This document shows, piece by piece, positions 54,421-63,963 of a stretch of DNA of 64,000 bases (position 1 is the first letter of the stretch; the number at the start of each line of letters is the position of its first letter). Location of the stretch: positions 17,420 through 81,419 of the forward strand of contig NZ_FQTW01000010.1 in the NCBI RefSeq assembly GCF_900129035.1, in the 5' to 3' direction. Under the pieces are notes generated by a model. The model was not told the DNA's origin. It did no database searches and saw only the letters and a program-made list of their open reading frames with translations. Position numbers and translations under genes: made by a program. The DNA comes from Psychroflexus salarius. Its GTDB lineage: Bacteria > Bacteroidota > Bacteroidia > Flavobacteriales > Flavobacteriaceae.

Positions 54421-55356
54421 ATGACTCACAAAGCTAATCAAATATTACAGCTTTTATTAAAATATGGATTGCCATTGTTATGTATTCTTTTTATTTGGCA
54501 TGAACTTGCAACATCTTCAACTAATTTTGAGCAAGTTTTTACAGTTTTTGAGCGTGATAATTTCGGCTTAATTTCATTTTTTATAATTGTAAATTTAAGT
54601 CTGTCAGGCTTCAATTGGCTCATCGATAGTTTAAAATGGAAAACAGTATTGCGTCCACAAATCAATATTTCAACTAAAACGGCTATTATTCAGAATTTAA
54701 AAAGCCATAGTATGGCAATTTTTACACCCAACCGGCTAGGTGATTACATTGCTAAGGCTTTTTTTTATGATACTTCTCAACGTCAATATGTCGTGTTCTC
54801 TAATGCTGTAAGTCAATTTTCACAACTTTTGACTACCATCTTTTTTGGAAGTATTGGTCTTGTTTACTTTATTAACTTCACTTTCAAAAAACTTCAACAT
54901 GTTGAGCTTTTAGGGCTAGGTTTAATTGTTGTTTTAGCCATCTATATGGTTGCACGTTATCATCCAAAATTCAGACATAAAATTAATCGACTTAAACATT
55001 ACCGCATTAAGTTTCCAAAACAAATTGGTTTATCACTAATCAAGCATTTAGTATTCAGCCATCAATTATTGTTTATTTTATGGACTTGTGGTATTGAGCT
55101 AAATTATTTAGACACCATCATGGCAATTAATGTCATGTATATATTAAGTTCTATAATTCCAAGTGTTTTTATTGTAGACGTAGCTATAAAAGGCAGTTTA
55201 GGACTTTTAATTTTTGGTTATTTAAATCAAGATGCGGGTTTAATTTTAACAGCTTTCAGCTTCATGTGGTTATTTAACTTTGCTTTACCAGCCCTAGTTG
55301 GAAGCCTTTTAAGAGGCGAATACACTAATCAACTGAAACGAAATGTTACTGCTTAG
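54421..55356 (+). CDS. Flippase-like membrane protein (lysylphosphatidylglycerol synthase TM domain, YbhN type)
   Basis: A 311-residue polytopic protein with about eight hydrophobic segments. The motif NLKSHSMAIFTPNRLGDYIA is the UPF0104/LPG synthase-TM signature. Homologues are proposed to move lipids or lipid-linked sugars across the inner membrane. The adjacent glycosyltransferase starts within its last 14 bases, so the two probably act on the same lipid-linked product. ATG at 54421 is used; a TTG 15 bases upstream is less likely. Confidence 0.8.
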   Translation: MTHKANQILQLLLKYGLPLLCILFIWHELATSSTNFEQVFTVFERDNFGLISFFIIVNLSLSGFNWLIDSLKWKTVLRPQINISTKTAIIQNLKSHSMAIFTPNRLGDYIAKAFFYDTSQRQYVVFSNAVSQFSQLLTTIFFGSIGLVYFINFTFKKLQHVELLGLGLIVVLAIYMVARYHPKFRHKINRLKHYRIKFPKQIGLSLIKHLVFSHQLLFILWTCGIELNYLDTIMAINVMYILSSIIPSVFIVDVAIKGSLGLLIFGYLNQDAGLILTAFSFMWLFNFALPALVGSLLRGEYTNQLKRNVTA

Positions 55357-56440
55357 CTATTTATTTCAACTTTGCTATCTAAGCCTTATCGCGCTATGTA
55401 TTTATAAACTAAAGCGATGGAATTTTAAAGACATACCTTCAACTAAAACGCCTACAAAATTCAGCATTTTGGTTCCTTTTAAAAATGAAGCAAACCGAAT
55501 AAATGCATTATTAAATTCATTAGATGAACTTGATTATTCAAAAAATGAATTTGAAGTAATTTTCATAAACGATCACTCAACTGATCAAACGGTTGAAGTG
55601 ATACAAACTAAGTTGAAAGCCACGCCTTTAGATTTTAAAATCATCAATCAAACTGTATCTAAATCAGGGAAAAAATCAGCTTTAATTTTAGGAGTTAACC
55701 GAGCTAAATACGAGTATATTTTAACAACTGATGCTGATTGTTATTTACCTGAACAACTTTTAACAGACTATTCTAATCAGTTTTTAAAAAGTGATGCTCA
55801 CTTAATTTTTGGTCCAGTTAGCTGTGTTGAGCAAAACTCCTTTTGGAAGAATTTTCAGTACTATGATTTTTTAGCCATACAAGCCATCACCAAAGCCAGT
55901 TGCTTATTTGGCCAACCTGTAAGTTGTAATGCAGCTAATATGGCTTATAGAAAAGATAGCTTTAAAAACCTAAAGCCTTACCAAACTAACCTTGAAATTG
56001 CTAGTGGCGATGACCATTTTTTACTAGAAAAATTTGATAAACACAACTTAACAATTCAATATTTAAACACGAAACAAGTGGTTACCACTTTACCGTGTGA
56101 AAATTTTAAAACACTCTTAAATCAGCGTAAACGTTGGTTTGGCAAAAGCAAACACTCTAAAGATAAAACAGCAAATTGGTTAAATCTTATTTTGTTTTTG
56201 GGGCACATCAATCTAATTTTAGCTTTGGTTTTGGTCTTATTTCAAGTCATGTCTATACTAGTGTTTAGTGCTTTTATAATCGGTAAAGTCTTAATTGATG
56301 TCAACCTAATTATGTCATTTTCTAAACCCTATCATTTAAGTTTATGCATGCGGAAACTTTTAAAAATTAGCCTCATCTATCCGTTTTTATTGTTAGCATT
56401 TGGTCTAAGTTTGTTTAATAATAAATATATTTGGAAATAA
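55343..56440 (+). CDS. GT2 glycosyltransferase, membrane-anchored
   Basis: A 365-residue enzyme: N-terminal helix, GT2 domain and two or three C-terminal helices. The motifs are ILVPFKNEANRINALLNSLD, VIFINDHSTDQTVEVI, TTDADCYLP (DxD), SGDDHFLLEKF (acidic motif like ED/GDD) and RKRWFGKSK (like QxxRW). It resembles hyaluronan/chitin synthase-type or polyisoprenyl glycosyltransferases. It overlaps the flippase-like gene by 14 bases. Confidence 0.85.
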   Translation: MLLLSYLFQLCYLSLIALCIYKLKRWNFKDIPSTKTPTKFSILVPFKNEANRINALLNSLDELDYSKNEFEVIFINDHSTDQTVEVIQTKLKATPLDFKIINQTVSKSGKKSALILGVNRAKYEYILTTDADCYLPEQLLTDYSNQFLKSDAHLIFGPVSCVEQNSFWKNFQYYDFLAIQAITKASCLFGQPVSCNAANMAYRKDSFKNLKPYQTNLEIASGDDHFLLEKFDKHNLTIQYLNTKQVVTTLPCENFKTLLNQRKRWFGKSKHSKDKTANWLNLILFLGHINLILALVLVLFQVMSILVFSAFIIGKVLIDVNLIMSFSKPYHLSLCMRKLLKISLIYPFLLLAFGLSLFNNKYIWK

Positions 56441-56457
56441 GTAATAACTCAACCATT

Positions 56458-57312
56458 ATGAAACATCTACTCCTATTTTTAGCCTTAAATTGTGTTCTTT
56501 TTGGTTTTTCTCAAGAAAATCAAACCATTGAAGGTAAAAATTATAATTTGAAAACACTTGTTGATGGCGAATTATCACTTTATGCTAATGCAAATGGAGA
56601 TAAAAACACCTTTTTTATTTCTTTTAAAGATCAGTTTGAAAAAATCACCAAAAACAACTATAAAGTAAAGTATAAGCAACTGATTGGTCACGAGTTTGAG
56701 TCAAAAATCAATCAACTTAATTTTCGATTAAGAGCGTTAATCACATTTACAAAACAATATAACTTAAGTTTCAAAAAAGAAAATAATGGCTATTTAGTTC
56801 GTTTAGGGGTTTTTGGAGGCGTGAGCAACACCTTTTTATTTAATAAACCCAATGGCTTAACTAGTGATTTTAACGACGAACGTTTTACTGTTTTAGGCGC
56901 TGAACTCGAATTTTTCAGCCTTACCAAGTATAAACGTCATAGTTTATTTTTACAATTAAGACAAACCTTAGACCAGCCTGATATCAATTTTAATTTAACA
57001 CAATTCACCATTAATCACCGCTTTAAGTTCATCAATTCTAACAAATTCAATATGTTTTTAGAAACCGAATTTATCAGTCTTGATTTTGTAAAATTTGATG
57101 ATGTTTATGAGGAAAATGATGGCAGCATTATTACAAATAATGAAAATTCCGTAGCATTAGAAACGCCAATTAGCTTTGGTCTCGGCATGGCTTACCAAAT
57201 AGCGCCAACTGTACAAGTAGCTGTAAATTATAACGATTTTTATGCCTTAGCTGTTGAAGATAATGGCGAAACACCTATCGATTTTACCTTATCACTCAAA
57301 TTCACTTTATAA
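56458..57312 (+). CDS. Probable outer-membrane beta-barrel protein
   Basis: A 284-residue exported protein with a signal peptide (MKHLLLFLALNCVLFGFSQ) and alternating strands typical of a porin-like barrel: repeated aromatic-ended segments such as FRLRALITFTKQYNLSF, YLVRLGVFGGVSNTFLF and SFGLGMAYQIAPTVQVAVNY, ending in DFTLSLKFTL. I start at the ATG at 56458, which gives a good signal peptide; an earlier ATG adds nine polar residues. The specific function is unknown. It overlaps the convergent lipoprotein gene by 11 bases. Confidence 0.6.
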   Translation: MKHLLLFLALNCVLFGFSQENQTIEGKNYNLKTLVDGELSLYANANGDKNTFFISFKDQFEKITKNNYKVKYKQLIGHEFESKINQLNFRLRALITFTKQYNLSFKKENNGYLVRLGVFGGVSNTFLFNKPNGLTSDFNDERFTVLGAELEFFSLTKYKRHSLFLQLRQTLDQPDINFNLTQFTINHRFKFINSNKFNMFLETEFISLDFVKFDDVYEENDGSIITNNENSVALETPISFGLGMAYQIAPTVQVAVNYNDFYALAVEDNGETPIDFTLSLKFTL

Positions 57313-57751
57313 TGACTGGTATTGAAAGTCTTAAATCTACTGGGATACCTCGTTTGTATGCCGGTTGAATAGGGCTTAGTTCTGAAAAATATGATTTTAG
57401 TTGATTGCTTAATTTTTGAACTTGACCAGTATTTTTAGTTTCAATTGATTCTAACTGGAAATGACCTGATTTTAAGATAATTATTTGAAGTTGTAAGGTG
57501 TCGGTTTCTAGATGAGAATAAGTTGAAATGACCGAATCTAAATTTATAGACTGATACATTGCTTTTTGAAAGCATTCAATTTGTGACTCATCAACACTTT
57601 GGTCACATGCTGAAAATTTAGGAAGTTGGTCTATAGATTGCCAGTTAATTTGTTGCGTTTCTTTAGCAACAATAGCTTCAACTGGTTCGCTTTTAAACTG
57701 TTGACAAGAAAAGCAAAGTAGCAACAAACAAAACTTCATTATTAACTTCAT
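57302..57751 (-). CDS. Small lipoprotein with a TonB-C-like domain
   Basis: A 149-residue lipoprotein. MKFCLLLLCFSC gives a lipobox cysteine; ATG at 57751 or 57739 are both possible starts. Residues about 85-149 (LQLQIIILKSGHFQLESIET to PVDLRLSIPVIIK) follow the TonB C-terminal fold, with the same beta-alpha-beta-beta order as the C-terminus of the M56 protein at 58942-60579. It is downstream of the TPR gene on the same strand, so it may belong to the same BlaI-M56 operon. Confidence 0.55.
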   Translation of the reverse strand: MKLIMKFCLLLLCFSCQQFKSEPVEAIVAKETQQINWQSIDQLPKFSACDQSVDESQIECFQKAMYQSINLDSVISTYSHLETDTLQLQIIILKSGHFQLESIETKNTGQVQKLSNQLKSYFSELSPIQPAYKRGIPVDLRLSIPVIIK

Positions 57752-57781
57752 GCTACAAAAGTAATAAATCTTCAGTTGACA

Positions 57782-58936
57782 TTACTTTGCCGAATCGAAA
57801 TGGAGTTTTCGACGAATATCACTTAAACGTCTTAACATTAAATCTTTATAATCTGCATCTTCAACTTCATCAAAATAGGTTTCATAACGCTCAAAATAGG
57901 GCAACACTTTAGACTTATCTTGATGCCATAAGTCTGCTGCTCGCGCTAATTTCACATAAGCTAATTCATAACTTGGCGTTTCATCAATCACTTTTTCAAA
58001 CGTACTTACAGCCAATTTATATTGTTTTGTACCTAAAAACCCCAGACCTAGCTCATAGTAAATCTTTGCTTGGCTAACATCTTTATGCCGTAATGCTGAA
58101 AAAGCATGTCTCATAGCCGATTTAAAATTACCAGAAGCATTGTACACTTTTGCAATATTTTGATGGTATCGATAAGATTTTGGATCTATTTGAAGTAAGC
58201 GATTATAATATTGAATGGCTAATTCTAAATCTTGTAAATACCAAGCTGAAAAAGCCATTTTATTGAGCATAAATTCTGGAACATCGTAATGCTTATCAAA
58301 AGCTTTAAAATATTCTAAGGCTAGTTGATAGGCCTTATCGTTGTATAAAACTTGTGCTAATAATCCAAGGATTTTTTTGTGTTTGGAATTTATTTTTAAA
58401 GCCTTCAAGCAGGTTTCTTGCGCCTTTTTATAAGATTTTATCTTGGTGTAAAAGTAGGCTAATTCATAATAAGCGCGAAAATGAGTCGAATCTAAGGTAA
58501 TAGCTTTAGCAAAGTATTGGTTTAAAGTTGTGGTATTATTCGGTTTTTTCGATAAGCCTAATTGGTAAACAAACTCAGCATTTTTAGGGTAATCAATATG
58601 TAATTGGGTAAATACAGAATCGGCGAGTTTATATTGCTTTTGCCCCAGTAATAATTGTGCATAAGTAAACCGATGCTTCAAAACTTGTTTTTTATTTAAA
58701 GCAAGTTTGTACAAGTTTAATGCTTTATCGTTTTGTTGCTTCGCTAAATACACTTTGGCTAAACTAATCCGTTCATTAAAAGTATTGGGAATTTGATTTT
58801 GATACAAGCCAATAGCTTTGCTATACTCACCAATAGCATATAAACTATCAAGTTGTGAAGCTTGAGTTTGCGCCCTAGTAGACATCAACATGCAAGCCAA
58901 CACAACTTGAATTGTGGCCATCCAAAATTTATACAT
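57782..58936 (-). CDS. TPR-repeat exported protein
   Basis: A 384-residue protein with a likely signal peptide (about 1-22, STRAQT) and about ten tetratricopeptide repeats, for example AKVYLAKQQNDKALNLYKLA and AYYELAYFYTKIKSYKKAQE. TPR arrays act as protein-binding scaffolds. It starts five bases after the M56/TonB gene stop, so it is part of that operon and probably assists periplasmic signalling; this is inference. Confidence 0.8.
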   Translation of the reverse strand: MYKFWMATIQVVLACMLMSTRAQTQASQLDSLYAIGEYSKAIGLYQNQIPNTFNERISLAKVYLAKQQNDKALNLYKLALNKKQVLKHRFTYAQLLLGQKQYKLADSVFTQLHIDYPKNAEFVYQLGLSKKPNNTTTLNQYFAKAITLDSTHFRAYYELAYFYTKIKSYKKAQETCLKALKINSKHKKILGLLAQVLYNDKAYQLALEYFKAFDKHYDVPEFMLNKMAFSAWYLQDLELAIQYYNRLLQIDPKSYRYHQNIAKVYNASGNFKSAMRHAFSALRHKDVSQAKIYYELGLGFLGTKQYKLAVSTFEKVIDETPSYELAYVKLARAADLWHQDKSKVLPYFERYETYFDEVEDADYKDLMLRRLSDIRRKLHFDSAK

Positions 58937-58941
58937 CCTAG

Positions 58942-60579
58942 TTATATAATTTTAAAGGTAATAGGTAAGCTATAGACTACATTAACAGCCTCACCGCGAT
59001 GCTGCCCAGGAATCATTTCTGGCAGTTGCTCAATAATTGTTTCTGCTTTTTGCTGTAATTCAGGATGTGGTGCACGCGCTTTTACATTGATTATTTCGCC
59101 TAATGTACTGATGGTGAATTGAACGTAAACGCGTTTAACACCTTGAAATCCTAAATTTTTAGCTGTTTCATGTAATCCAACTTCTTTCGCTTTTTTACTT
59201 ATAAAGTCAGATATAAACTGGCTAACACATTGTTTGGTTTCTTTATTACTGACCAAGCCTTCACAAGTCTCAAAATAAGGCGCTTGATCTACTTGCATAA
59301 ATCCAACATCTAAACCTTTAGTGTTTTCAGAATTCTCAACATATTCACTTTCTACGGTATGGGTCTGCTTGTCTTTTTTAGACTTCAGATAATCTTCATA
59401 AGTTTTGGTAAACATTTCCTGCATTTCAGCTAATCGCGCTTCTCCATCAGGTTTTTCTTCATAAACTTCAGTCATCAGATTCTTCATAATTACCTGAGAT
59501 TTATAAAACTCTTCTTTAGTTTTAACATTTCCGTGATCAACATCAAATTCATCGCTTTGCATAATTTCAAAAATACTTAAACCTTCAGCTAATCTTTCAT
59601 CGATGATTTTTTGGAACTTCGCCCGATAAACTTCGGCTTCTTCTTGGTGAATTTGCTGTTGTAAAACATCATCTTTTACACTATCTTCAGTGCATGATAA
59701 GTAGGTTAAGCTTACTAATAAAGCAGGTAATAACCATAAATACTTAATGGCTTTAAACTTAGTTTTGTTTGATTCTTGTAACATAATTATTCGTTTTTTA
59801 AGGATTGATTGATTAAAAAAATGATTGACAAATTTGAGGTTTTGAGTACCAAAACTAACATTCAATAAACTCTGAAAATAGGCGTTTACTGAGCTTTGTT
59901 TTGAAGCTTTAGCATCAGCTTCATATTCGTGTAAAAGTGCAAACTCATGTTTGTACCAATACCAAAAAGGGTTAAACCAGAAAACCGCCGAGCATATTTC
60001 AATTAAAGCTACATCAAAGCTATGTAAGGATTGCGCATGTATTTGTTCATGCGCTAAAATGTGTTTAAACTGTGCTTCTGAAAATTCACTTCCGATATAG
60101 ATTTTTTTGAAAAATGAAAACGCTTCAGTTGAATTGGGTAAAGTATAGATTTCACAGTCATCACTATAATACATAAAACGTGCTGTTGACAATAACTTTT
60201 GAATTTTTTGAAATTTATAATGAAATAAAATCAACTTGATTACGCTGATTGAAGCAACTATTGCCATGATTATTTGAAGCCATGACCACTGCATTTGTGA
60301 AATTTCTGGTTCGATTGAAGTATTAACTTGGGTTGAAGTTGCCGCATTATCTATAAATACGGTTGAAAGTTCACCAACTTGAAACTCTAAATTTAAAGCC
60401 GGATTTTCAAAAACGGTGGTTAACCAACCGAAACTCATAAATGGTAAAAGCAATGACAAGGCTATTGAAGTCAATAAAAAAAATCGGTTGACTTGAAACC
60501 ACCTACTGTGTTTAATGGCCTGAAAAGCCAATAAAAACAAAGCTTGTAAAACCAAAACATCAAGAATATATTTAAGCAT
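58942..60579 (-). CDS. M56 (BlaR1-like) metallopeptidase with TonB C-terminal domain
   Basis: A 545-residue membrane protein. The N-terminal half has membrane helices and the zinc-peptidase motif HEQIH (about residues 176-180, in ILAHEQIHAQSLHSFD), as in BlaR1/MecR1. After another helix (about 275-295) comes a charged coiled region, and the end is a TonB-type domain (RVYVQFTISTLGEIINVKAR to VYSLPITFKI). This fusion is typical of Bacteroidota. It probably senses an envelope signal and inactivates the BlaI-type repressor. It overlaps that gene by eight bases. Confidence 0.88.
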   Translation of the reverse strand: MLKYILDVLVLQALFLLAFQAIKHSRWFQVNRFFLLTSIALSLLLPFMSFGWLTTVFENPALNLEFQVGELSTVFIDNAATSTQVNTSIEPEISQMQWSWLQIIMAIVASISVIKLILFHYKFQKIQKLLSTARFMYYSDDCEIYTLPNSTEAFSFFKKIYIGSEFSEAQFKHILAHEQIHAQSLHSFDVALIEICSAVFWFNPFWYWYKHEFALLHEYEADAKASKQSSVNAYFQSLLNVSFGTQNLKFVNHFFNQSILKKRIIMLQESNKTKFKAIKYLWLLPALLVSLTYLSCTEDSVKDDVLQQQIHQEEAEVYRAKFQKIIDERLAEGLSIFEIMQSDEFDVDHGNVKTKEEFYKSQVIMKNLMTEVYEEKPDGEARLAEMQEMFTKTYEDYLKSKKDKQTHTVESEYVENSENTKGLDVGFMQVDQAPYFETCEGLVSNKETKQCVSQFISDFISKKAKEVGLHETAKNLGFQGVKRVYVQFTISTLGEIINVKARAPHPELQQKAETIIEQLPEMIPGQHRGEAVNVVYSLPITFKII

Positions 60580-60937
60580 CGTCTTTAGGGTTAATTTGTT
60601 TTAAAATAGCTTCAAGGTCATCAACATTCACCTCTTTTTTCTTCACAAAAAAAGACAACATATTTTTAAATGAACCTTCAAAATAATTATTAACATAGGT
60701 GTTCATTCGCGAAGCTTGATAAGCTTCTTTGTTAATAATAGGGAAATAGCGATAACCACGACCTTCTTTTTCGAAACCTACAAAACCTTTATCTTGTAAA
60801 ATTCTTACAATGGTAGAAACGGTATTATAAGATGGCTTTTTGTGCTGCATTTGGTCAATTATTTCGCTGACTTTAGCATTATTGAGTTGCCATAAAATTT
60901 GCATAATTTCTTCTTCAGCTCGCGTTAACTCTTTCAT
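60572..60937 (-). CDS. BlaI/MecI/CopY-type repressor
   Basis: A 121-residue winged-helix repressor: ELTRAEEEIMQILWQLNNAK, SYNTVSTIVRILQDKGFVGF and EKEGRGYRYFPIINKEAYQA match the BlaI DNA-binding domain, and the C-terminal helices form the dimer and cleavage region. It is the first gene of the operon with the M56 peptidase and is followed by it with an eight-base overlap. It probably represses its own operon until cleaved. Confidence 0.92.
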   Translation of the reverse strand: MKELTRAEEEIMQILWQLNNAKVSEIIDQMQHKKPSYNTVSTIVRILQDKGFVGFEKEGRGYRYFPIINKEAYQASRMNTYVNNYFEGSFKNMLSFFVKKKEVNVDDLEAILKQINPKDDA

Positions 60938-61063
60938 GATTATTTTAAGTTAAAAAAATGTACAATGCCAAATGTAACTAAAACTTTAGTTATAACTAAT
61001 AAATTAGTTGATTTTTAATGTTAAAATTTAAATGATAACTTTAAAGCTAATTAAAATTAAACC

Positions 61064-61564
61064 ATGAGTATTTTATTAATCAGTATTGGATTTGTACTGT
61101 GTGTAACAGGCATATTTGGCAGCTTTTTGCCTGTACTGCCTGGACCACCGATAAGTTGGTTAGGTTTATTATTTCTCTATTTAGCACCAGATATTCCTAT
61201 GAATTACACCGTTTTAGGTATCACTTTTGCTATTGCTTTGGTTATATTTATTTTAGACTATATTATTCCGGCTTACGGCACTAAACGTTTTGGTGGTAGT
61301 AAATATGGCATAATAGGAACCAGTGTAGGTTTAGTGATTGGTTTACTTTCGCCAATACCACTAGGATTTTTAATCGGCTCGTTTCTTGGTGCCTTTATTG
61401 GGGAATTGGTTTTTAATAAACGTCAACATCAAGAAGCCTTTAAGGCGGCAACTGGTGCTTTTATGGGGTTTTTAGCTTCAACTTTTATGAAGTTTGTGTG
61501 TTGTATAAGTTTTACCGTATTTTTTATTTATAAAGTTATAGACTTCCGAGAGCTTTTGTTTTAA
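61064..61564 (+). CDS. DUF456 family membrane protein
   Basis: A 166-residue inner-membrane protein with about four to five hydrophobic helices rich in glycine. GSFLPVLPGPPISWLGLLFL and YGTKRFGGSKYGIIGTSVG are the DUF456 signature. The family's function is unknown. It is divergent from the BlaI operon and convergent with the nitroreductase gene, with a three-base gap. Confidence 0.85.
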   Translation: MSILLISIGFVLCVTGIFGSFLPVLPGPPISWLGLLFLYLAPDIPMNYTVLGITFAIALVIFILDYIIPAYGTKRFGGSKYGIIGTSVGLVIGLLSPIPLGFLIGSFLGAFIGELVFNKRQHQEAFKAATGAFMGFLASTFMKFVCCISFTVFFIYKVIDFRELLF

Positions 61565-61567
61565 GCC

Positions 61568-62143
61568 CTAATTGAAGTAATCAACTTTACTGTCAATCGG
61601 TGTTTTTCGTTCTGCTTTGGGCCATTCTTGATCGGTTTTTCCCATATAAAATAGACCTAAGCAACGTTCGCCTTCAGCAAAATCAAAGAATTGATCAAAA
61701 TGTTTAATCAGTTTTGGCGAACTCCAATAAGAACCAATTTTTAGGTCTGTTGCTGCTAGCCACATATTTTGAACAGCCATAGCAACTGCGGCAATTTCTT
61801 CCCATTCAGGAACACTTTCTTTAGGATCACGCTGCATACAAATCGCAATCACACAAGACGACTGCTGAAATTTATCGATGATTTTTCGATGTTTAAATTT
61901 TGAAGGCTTTTCGGTATGTTTTAGATATAAGCTTCCTAAAAAAGCACTCAATTTAGTTTTTGATTTGCCTTGCATAACTTTAAAACGCCAAGGCTCTGTT
62001 TTGCGGTGATTAGGAGCCCAATTGGCAGCTTCTAGAATTTGCTGCAACTCAGTTTCAGAAATGGGTTCATCGTTATACTGTGAAGGAAATATAGAACGAC
62101 GTAAACGAATAATGTCTTGTATAGTGTTTAATTTTTGATTCAT
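61568..62143 (-). CDS. Nitroreductase-family flavoprotein
   Basis: A 191-residue FMN-dependent oxidoreductase: IIRLRRSIFPSQYNDEPISE, LEAANWAPNHRKTEPWRFKV and VAMAVQNMWLAATDLKIGSY are the classical segments. Substrates may be nitroaromatics, quinones or flavins. It lies seven bases after the DegT-type aminotransferase gene stop on the same strand, so it is probably co-transcribed with the polysaccharide genes without an evident functional link. Confidence 0.88.
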   Translation of the reverse strand: MNQKLNTIQDIIRLRRSIFPSQYNDEPISETELQQILEAANWAPNHRKTEPWRFKVMQGKSKTKLSAFLGSLYLKHTEKPSKFKHRKIIDKFQQSSCVIAICMQRDPKESVPEWEEIAAVAMAVQNMWLAATDLKIGSYWSSPKLIKHFDQFFDFAEGERCLGLFYMGKTDQEWPKAERKTPIDSKVDYFN

Positions 62144-62149
62144 GAAACT

Positions 62150-63289
62150 TTACTTTAAAAATAATTTAATTTGATTTGAGATACGTTCACGGTCAAGATC
62201 AGTGAGGTTAGAACCTGAAGGTAAACACAAGCCTTGATCAAATAATGTTTCTGCTACGCTATTGCCAAAAAACAAAGCTTCTTTAAAATAGGGTTGTAAA
62301 TGCATTGGTTTCCACAAAGGTCTACTTTCAATGTTTTCTTCTAATAACTTCAATCGAAGTTCTTCTCGTGTAAAGCCTGCAATTTCGGGATTTACGATTA
62401 TAGCCGACAACCAATGATTAGAAAAGTAGTCGCCGTTAGGTTCTTCAAATACTTTAACACCATCAGTATTTTTAAATAGTTCTTTATAAAAATCATGCAT
62501 TTGCCGTCTAAATGCGATGTGATGGTCTAATACTTCCATTTGTCCACGCCCAATTCCTGCACAAATATTACTCATTCGATAATTAAAGCCTAATTGAGAG
62601 TGCTGATAATGTGGTGCATCATCACGAGACTGTGTGGCATATTTCACGGTTTCTAGTTTACTTTCAAGTGTTTTACAAACTAAGGCACCTCCACCAGAAG
62701 TGGTAATTATTTTATTACCGTTAAAACTTAAAGCTGCAAACTTACCAAAAGTGCCACAACTTTGTTTTTTGTAAGTTGAACCTAAAGCTTCAGCAGCATC
62801 TTCTATAACTGGAATATCATAGGCTTCAGCAATTGCATGAATTTTTTCGACTTGATAAGGCATGCCGTATAAATGAACTGCTATAATTGCTTTGGGTTTT
62901 TTATAGTGTTCTAAGCGGTGTTTAATAGCTTGTTCTAAATGGTATGGACACATATTCCAAGTTTGCTCTTCACTATCAATAAAAATAGGTTTGGCACCTT
63001 GGTAAATAATAGGGTTAGCTGAAGCTGAAAATGTAAAACTTTGACATAAAACTTCGTCTCCATGCGTTACGCCTAACTGGACGAGCGCAAGGTGCAGCGC
63101 TGCTGTTCCTGAACTTAATGTAGCGATATAAGATTTTGGCGTAAGATAATCTTCAAGCTGAGCCTCAAAGGCATTTACATTAGGTCCAAGCGGAGCAATC
63201 CAATTTTCCGCAAAGGCTTCATTAATGTAAGTTTGCTCGTTACCGCCCATGTGTGGAGAAGATAACCATATTTTAGATTTTTGTGTCAT
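62150..63289 (-). CDS. DegT/DnrJ/EryC1/StrS-family sugar aminotransferase (PglE-like)
   Basis: A 379-residue PLP enzyme that aminates keto-sugars for surface glycans. The N-terminal WLSSPHMGGNEQTYINEAF, ATLSSGTAALHLALVQLG and VIEDAAEALGSTYK segments, and the PLP lysine in LSFNGNKIITTSGGG (about residue 190), follow the DegT family closely, most like UDP-4-keto sugar aminotransferases (PglE). It overlaps the sugar transferase gene by 17 bases on the same strand. Confidence 0.9.
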   Translation of the reverse strand: MTQKSKIWLSSPHMGGNEQTYINEAFAENWIAPLGPNVNAFEAQLEDYLTPKSYIATLSSGTAALHLALVQLGVTHGDEVLCQSFTFSASANPIIYQGAKPIFIDSEEQTWNMCPYHLEQAIKHRLEHYKKPKAIIAVHLYGMPYQVEKIHAIAEAYDIPVIEDAAEALGSTYKKQSCGTFGKFAALSFNGNKIITTSGGGALVCKTLESKLETVKYATQSRDDAPHYQHSQLGFNYRMSNICAGIGRGQMEVLDHHIAFRRQMHDFYKELFKNTDGVKVFEEPNGDYFSNHWLSAIIVNPEIAGFTREELRLKLLEENIESRPLWKPMHLQPYFKEALFFGNSVAETLFDQGLCLPSGSNLTDLDRERISNQIKLFLK

Positions 63290-63860
63290 AGTTAGTTAAA
63301 TTTAAAACCACTAAAAATGTAATAAAAAGTAATTTAAGGTCTGTTGTAAACGAAATTTCTTTTCGATATTTCAAATTTAAACGTAATTTTTGAGGGAAAA
63401 TAACTTCATCATTATATTTATGAGGGTTCTTTTGTTTTGATAAAAGGTATTCTTCGTTTGAGAATTTTAGTGAAGCATAGCCTGTTAAACCAGGTTTTAA
63501 ATCTGAAATTGATCTGAATTCAGTTGATAATTGATCATAATAGCCAGGCACATCAGGTCTTGGCCCTACAAAACTCATCTCCTGTTTGATAATATTAAAA
63601 AGCTGAAGTGTTTCATCTAGCTTTGTTTTTCTAAGAAATTTCATAAAAGGCGGTATTTCTCCTGTTGAAGTAATGGTCTTAAATTTGTAAATTTTGAATG
63701 TTTTTACATGTTGACCAACTCTTATCTGCGTGAAAAATGGCGAATCTTTATGCAGCAATAAAAGTACAATAGATATTAAAAGTAAAATAGGAAATAATAT
63801 CGCTAAAAGTAATATAGCTAAAAATGTATCCAATAATACTTTACCAAATTTTATATACAT
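63273..63860 (-). CDS. Initiating sugar-1-phosphate transferase (PglC/WcaJ-type)
   Basis: Membrane enzyme that puts the first sugar phosphate on undecaprenyl phosphate. A re-entrant or single membrane helix (about 6-30) is followed by DSPFFTQIRVGQHVKTFKIY, KFKT, RKTKLDETLQLFNI, MSFVGPRPDVPGY and KPGLTGYASLKF, the conserved bacterial sugar transferase order. ATG at 63858-63860 (MYIKFGKVLLD) is chosen because the upstream extension is not family-like. The length is 195 residues. With the aminotransferase it marks the start of a polysaccharide or protein-glycan locus extending to the right. Confidence 0.9.
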   Translation of the reverse strand: MYIKFGKVLLDTFLAILLLAILFPILLLISIVLLLLHKDSPFFTQIRVGQHVKTFKIYKFKTITSTGEIPPFMKFLRKTKLDETLQLFNIIKQEMSFVGPRPDVPGYYDQLSTEFRSISDLKPGLTGYASLKFSNEEYLLSKQKNPHKYNDEVIFPQKLRLNLKYRKEISFTTDLKLLFITFLVVLNLTNYDTKI

Positions 63861-63902
63861 CTTACAAAAATACACTTTGTAGAAGTTTAAAGAACTTGTG
63901 TA

Positions 63903-63941
63903 ATAAAAAAAAGCGACACTCAATATTGAGCATCGCTTTTA
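63903..63941. terminator. Terminator, near-identical copy of the one at 53808-53838
   Basis: Same hairpin as near 53.8 kb, in inverted orientation: inner palindrome CTCAATATTGAG with outer arms AAGCGA and TCGCTT, followed by a T-run on the minus strand. It ends the truncated CTERM-like gene at the window edge. Confidence 0.8.
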
Positions 63942-63963
63942 ACTTTGGTTAGGGTATTATTTA

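Noticed and set aside
54406..54441. Overlapping upstream starts for ruvC (ATG at 54441) and the flippase gene (TTG at 54406).
   Set aside because: Both would make divergent genes overlap and add non-conserved tails; GTG at 54396 and ATG at 54421 fit the families.
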